Positions 5,101 through 5,953 of a DNA stretch of 5,953 nucleotides are shown here, one piece after another. The stretch is from Bacillota bacterium (GTDB lineage Bacteria; Bacillota; Clostridia; Peptostreptococcales; Anaerovoracaceae): positions 1 through 5,953 of the forward strand of contig JAEEVI010000220.1 in NCBI GenBank assembly GCA_016287035.1, written 5' to 3'. Position 1 is the first letter of the stretch, and each line of letters starts with the position of its first letter. The translations under genes were made by a program, and so were the position numbers. The notes under the pieces were generated by a model that was not told where the DNA came from, did no database searches, and saw only the letters and a program-made list of their open reading frames with translations.

Positions 5101-5953
5101 CTCGGACGGAACTCTGCACGCGTATTCCAACAGCAGGATGTTCGTCGGCGGACTCGTAGGCGCCAACGCCGGCACCATACGCGGCTGCTCGGCTGACTGC
5201 CCCGCGCTGAGGATATCGAGCGTATACGCGGACGTGCGCATCGGCGGCTTCGCGGGCCTGAACGCCTCGAACGGAAACATCAATTCCTGCTGCAGCCTCG
5301 GATTCCTCGAGGTATCCGACTCGCGCGGAGGAAGCGTCAGCATGGCCGGATTCGCCGGACAGAACGCGGGACGTATAAGCTCTTCTTACTGCGCGTCGGC
5401 GATAGTGGTGAGCGGCGATACCGCCGTGCCTTACGGTTTCGCGCCGCTCGGAGGCGTCGTAAGCAATTCCTACTACCTCGACCGAGGAAGCTATTTCTAC
5501 GTGAACGCGCTTCACACTTATAACGCGAATCAGACGGTGACCTCCGGGATATCGGCGTCATACGGCGAGCTGCGCGCCCTCGCGGCGGTAAAGGCAGACG
5601 GCTCTCATTCCTATTATCACCCGAATTCCGGTTCGGCCGATTCCGCTTATCCGTTCAGATCCGTCGTAAGGGATCTCTCGGGCACGGCCGTCCATTATGG
5701 AGACTGGATCTCAGAGCTCTCGCTCGGAGATCTGGGCATCTTCTACTGGGAGCATGAGGAAGAGGGCTCCAACAACGGATATCATCTGACGTATATCGGG
5801 ACAGGCAGCGCCGAGACCTCCGGCACGACTCTCTGCACCGCTCACAACGACGGAGGCGTCATAACGAGCTTTGGCTACGGCTATTACGTTATAAACGGCT
5901 CCGAGAATGCCGTCAGGATAACGAGCTCGGGCATCAGATACAGCGGCTCTGCC
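2177..5953 (+). CDS. Giant modular pilin-like surface protein with GLUG-like repeats (3' truncated by window edge)
   Basis: The frame reads 1259 codons from ATG 2177 to the window edge without a stop. The N-terminus is a canonical prepilin: basic leader MKRRSNDRG, cleavage G9|F10, mature FTFAEVLIVVAI, Glu at mature position 5 (E14), hydrophobic helix 15-30, Pro at mature position 22 (P31). Residues about 32-190 form the pilin stem and head, closing with VGYYGGD (178-184). Residues about 196-310 look like a Ser/Thr/Val-rich beta domain. Two large collinear units follow (about 327-717 and 828-1238). Each has an (H/Q)LxxL motif, a run of G-G-L-(V/A)-G-like repeats often followed by N-x-G-x-I-x-x-C, then YPF, HYGDW and an aromatic-acidic motif (YYEKY 682-686; FYWEHE 1189-1194). 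The GLUG motif is known from large bacterial surface proteins. Prepilin peptidase processing and display on the pilus, perhaps at the tip as a modular pilin adhesin, are inferred. It has at least 14 cysteines after residue 200, unlike the small pilin. The C-terminus, including any wall anchor, is not visible. Confidence 0.9.
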   Translation, partial: MKRRSNDRGFTFAEVLIVVAIIIILLALLVPNFMKMRRDLRQNELDAKAETIYLAVQNQLIRLRSGGNADEYAMDGQTLPGYPSDIVVDYDENGDPVVRELHYLLKTNAQAAKIMNSSSVSADLLAGSWVVEYEPSTGTVYAVYYSEDVDLSSQYPGNWDRYNNLRTRASRLSGGARVGYYGGDVSSSTGDTTTLKPTISVNNSETLSARVQCTAPVGINDISFSVVLSDAEGHTQTRTVAATRLGRSFICDIVLDDLSSSAKRFDAVYGSGSLLLDHLTPGTALTITVTASSSNHLVEPGSATAVTNSLFADGSSAGQAVIMCARHLQNLDRSSGLTPSIVSAVQMSDVSFLNDSDSSSDWHDTYSGAYFNGRANGTAAFKPIDNDNIKTYIGSDLVIRGLNVSVSGSGNAGLFDHISGGVTLRNIKMTASRVSSAGGAAGALAGTVQGSGNAFTGCGVYLVRSDVQDKTEQDVWIGGANAGGLAGLLDGELSVTDSFAATVIRGSSRAGGLVGYSRSGALTMLRSYSGSYIRGAVTGALASGNAGSITNCYAAGFQNADESAAGMVNGSVGSCATSYTISSLSAPVFWSTSRVLNDVQSVFYFNPGNADGRNIAGTERIGSRSSIQLKALLGTAFQVDTAGTVPYNLMGQSLAIYPFPRLSVSRHYGDWQADFEAGALVYYEKYNDGTYGFFGANVKSTLKDTGTVVGDGYGVVYKASDPIPGTLTVTIGSAVQTLRMDTAPYYRVNDSSGAEYHVYPFAKESLNGAPSGGSFYTRVSIDSNITGLEPDVFWFNPHFAKTVLHPEKGAGAPALSDDSAIAIRTPRQLNALSLYHDDYAPLVAAASFIQERSINYTLYDWIGFTTRTSRVSSQEPIGKTEAVPFSAEYDGRCNVITDVSFISASGDYVGMFGCVSGRVRNVVLATDYDPSAEAHSHVQRTQNPRSNEVVYMGVLAGYNSGVIENCAVAGYYLAGSDGTLHAYSNSRMFVGGLVGANAGTIRGCSADCPALRISSVYADVRIGGFAGLNASNGNINSCCSLGFLEVSDSRGGSVSMAGFAGQNAGRISSSYCASAIVVSGDTAVPYGFAPLGGVVSNSYYLDRGSYFYVNALHTYNANQTVTSGISASYGELRALAAVKADGSHSYYHPNSGSADSAYPFRSVVRDLSGTAVHYGDWISELSLGDLGIFYWEHEEEGSNNGYHLTYIGTGSAETSGTTLCTAHNDGGVITSFGYGYYVINGSENAVRITSSGIRYSGSA
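3155..4327 (+). repeat. Protein-level repeat unit A of the giant pilin
   Basis: Residues 327-717. The landmarks, in order, are HLQNL (327-331), AGLF (412-415), and GLUG-like AGALAG (441-446), AGGLAG (482-487) and AGGLVG (510-515). Then come TGALAS with NAGSITNCYAAG (538-556), VFYFNP (602-607), YPFPRL (657-662), HYGDW (667-671), YYEKY (682-686), YGFFG (691-695) and GYGVVY (712-717). The order and spacing match unit B, so this is an ancient duplication rather than a recent DNA repeat. Confidence 0.7.
4658..5890 (+). repeat. Protein-level repeat unit B of the giant pilin
   Basis: Residues 828-1238. The landmarks are QLNAL (828-832), VGMF (909-912), and GLUG-like GVLAG (953-957), GGLVG (991-995), GGFAG (1023-1027) and AGFAG (1057-1061), each followed by N-x-G-x-I-type turns with a nearby Cys. 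Then come YYLDRG (1099-1104), YPFRSV (1158-1163), HYGDW (1173-1177), FYWEHE (1189-1194), YIG (1206-1208) and GYGYYV (1233-1238). Offsets from the matching unit A motifs stay between 497 and 521 residues. Unit B has cleaner GLUG repeats and more cysteines than unit A. Confidence 0.7.

Noticed and set aside
3029..5515. Very long open frame on the minus strand (828 codons)
   Set aside because: It is antisense to the continuous giant-pilin frame. The translation is a low-complexity mix rich in Arg, Ala, Val, Asp and Glu with no recognisable domain and no SD. It arises because the + strand codon usage rarely produces stops in this frame.
1..5953. Mobile element, CRISPR array, tRNA or rRNA
   Set aside because: No transposase, terminal inverted repeats, regularly spaced direct repeats or structural RNA signatures were seen. 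The repeats present are short or at the protein level.

Overview
The window is a slice of a type IV pilus (T4P) assembly locus, with every gene on the + strand. It looks like a GC-rich monoderm bacterium of the Bacillota, probably a Clostridia-type lineage. This is inferred from the strong AGGAG-type ribosome binding sites, the intrinsic terminator, a short one-cysteine pilin, and a very large pilin with GLUG-like repeats. The species cannot be named from the sequence, and frequent ATA (Ile) and AGG (Arg) codons are the only other compositional trait noted.

Layout: (1) 1-179 is the C-terminal end of a PilT-type ATPase. (2) 211-1425 is the inner-membrane platform protein PilC, started by TTG and apparently in an operon with pilT. 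(3) 1426-1558 holds a strong extended -10 promoter and a leader with two hairpins. (4) 1559-1897 is a small type IV pilin, the best candidate for the major pilin. It is followed by a 3' UTR hairpin and a strong intrinsic terminator at 1961-1991. (5) 1992-2176 holds a second promoter with an inverted repeat over its -35, flanked by two copies of a 13-bp direct repeat. (6) 2177 to the window edge (5953) is one uninterrupted reading frame of at least 1259 codons. It encodes a giant pilin-like protein with a canonical prepilin signal and pilin stem, then an adhesin-like region of two collinear diverged units. The gene has no stop in the window.

Working model: PilC and the ATPase form the cytoplasmic/membrane motor. 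The small pilin, on its own strong transcription unit, builds the fibre. The giant protein is inserted through the same N-terminal helix as a rare, probably tip-located modular pilin displaying a large extracellular domain. A PilB-type extension ATPase, prepilin peptidase and PilM/N/O are not seen here and would have to lie outside. The giant modular pilin, its internal duplication, and its separate promoter are the most interesting parts of the window.
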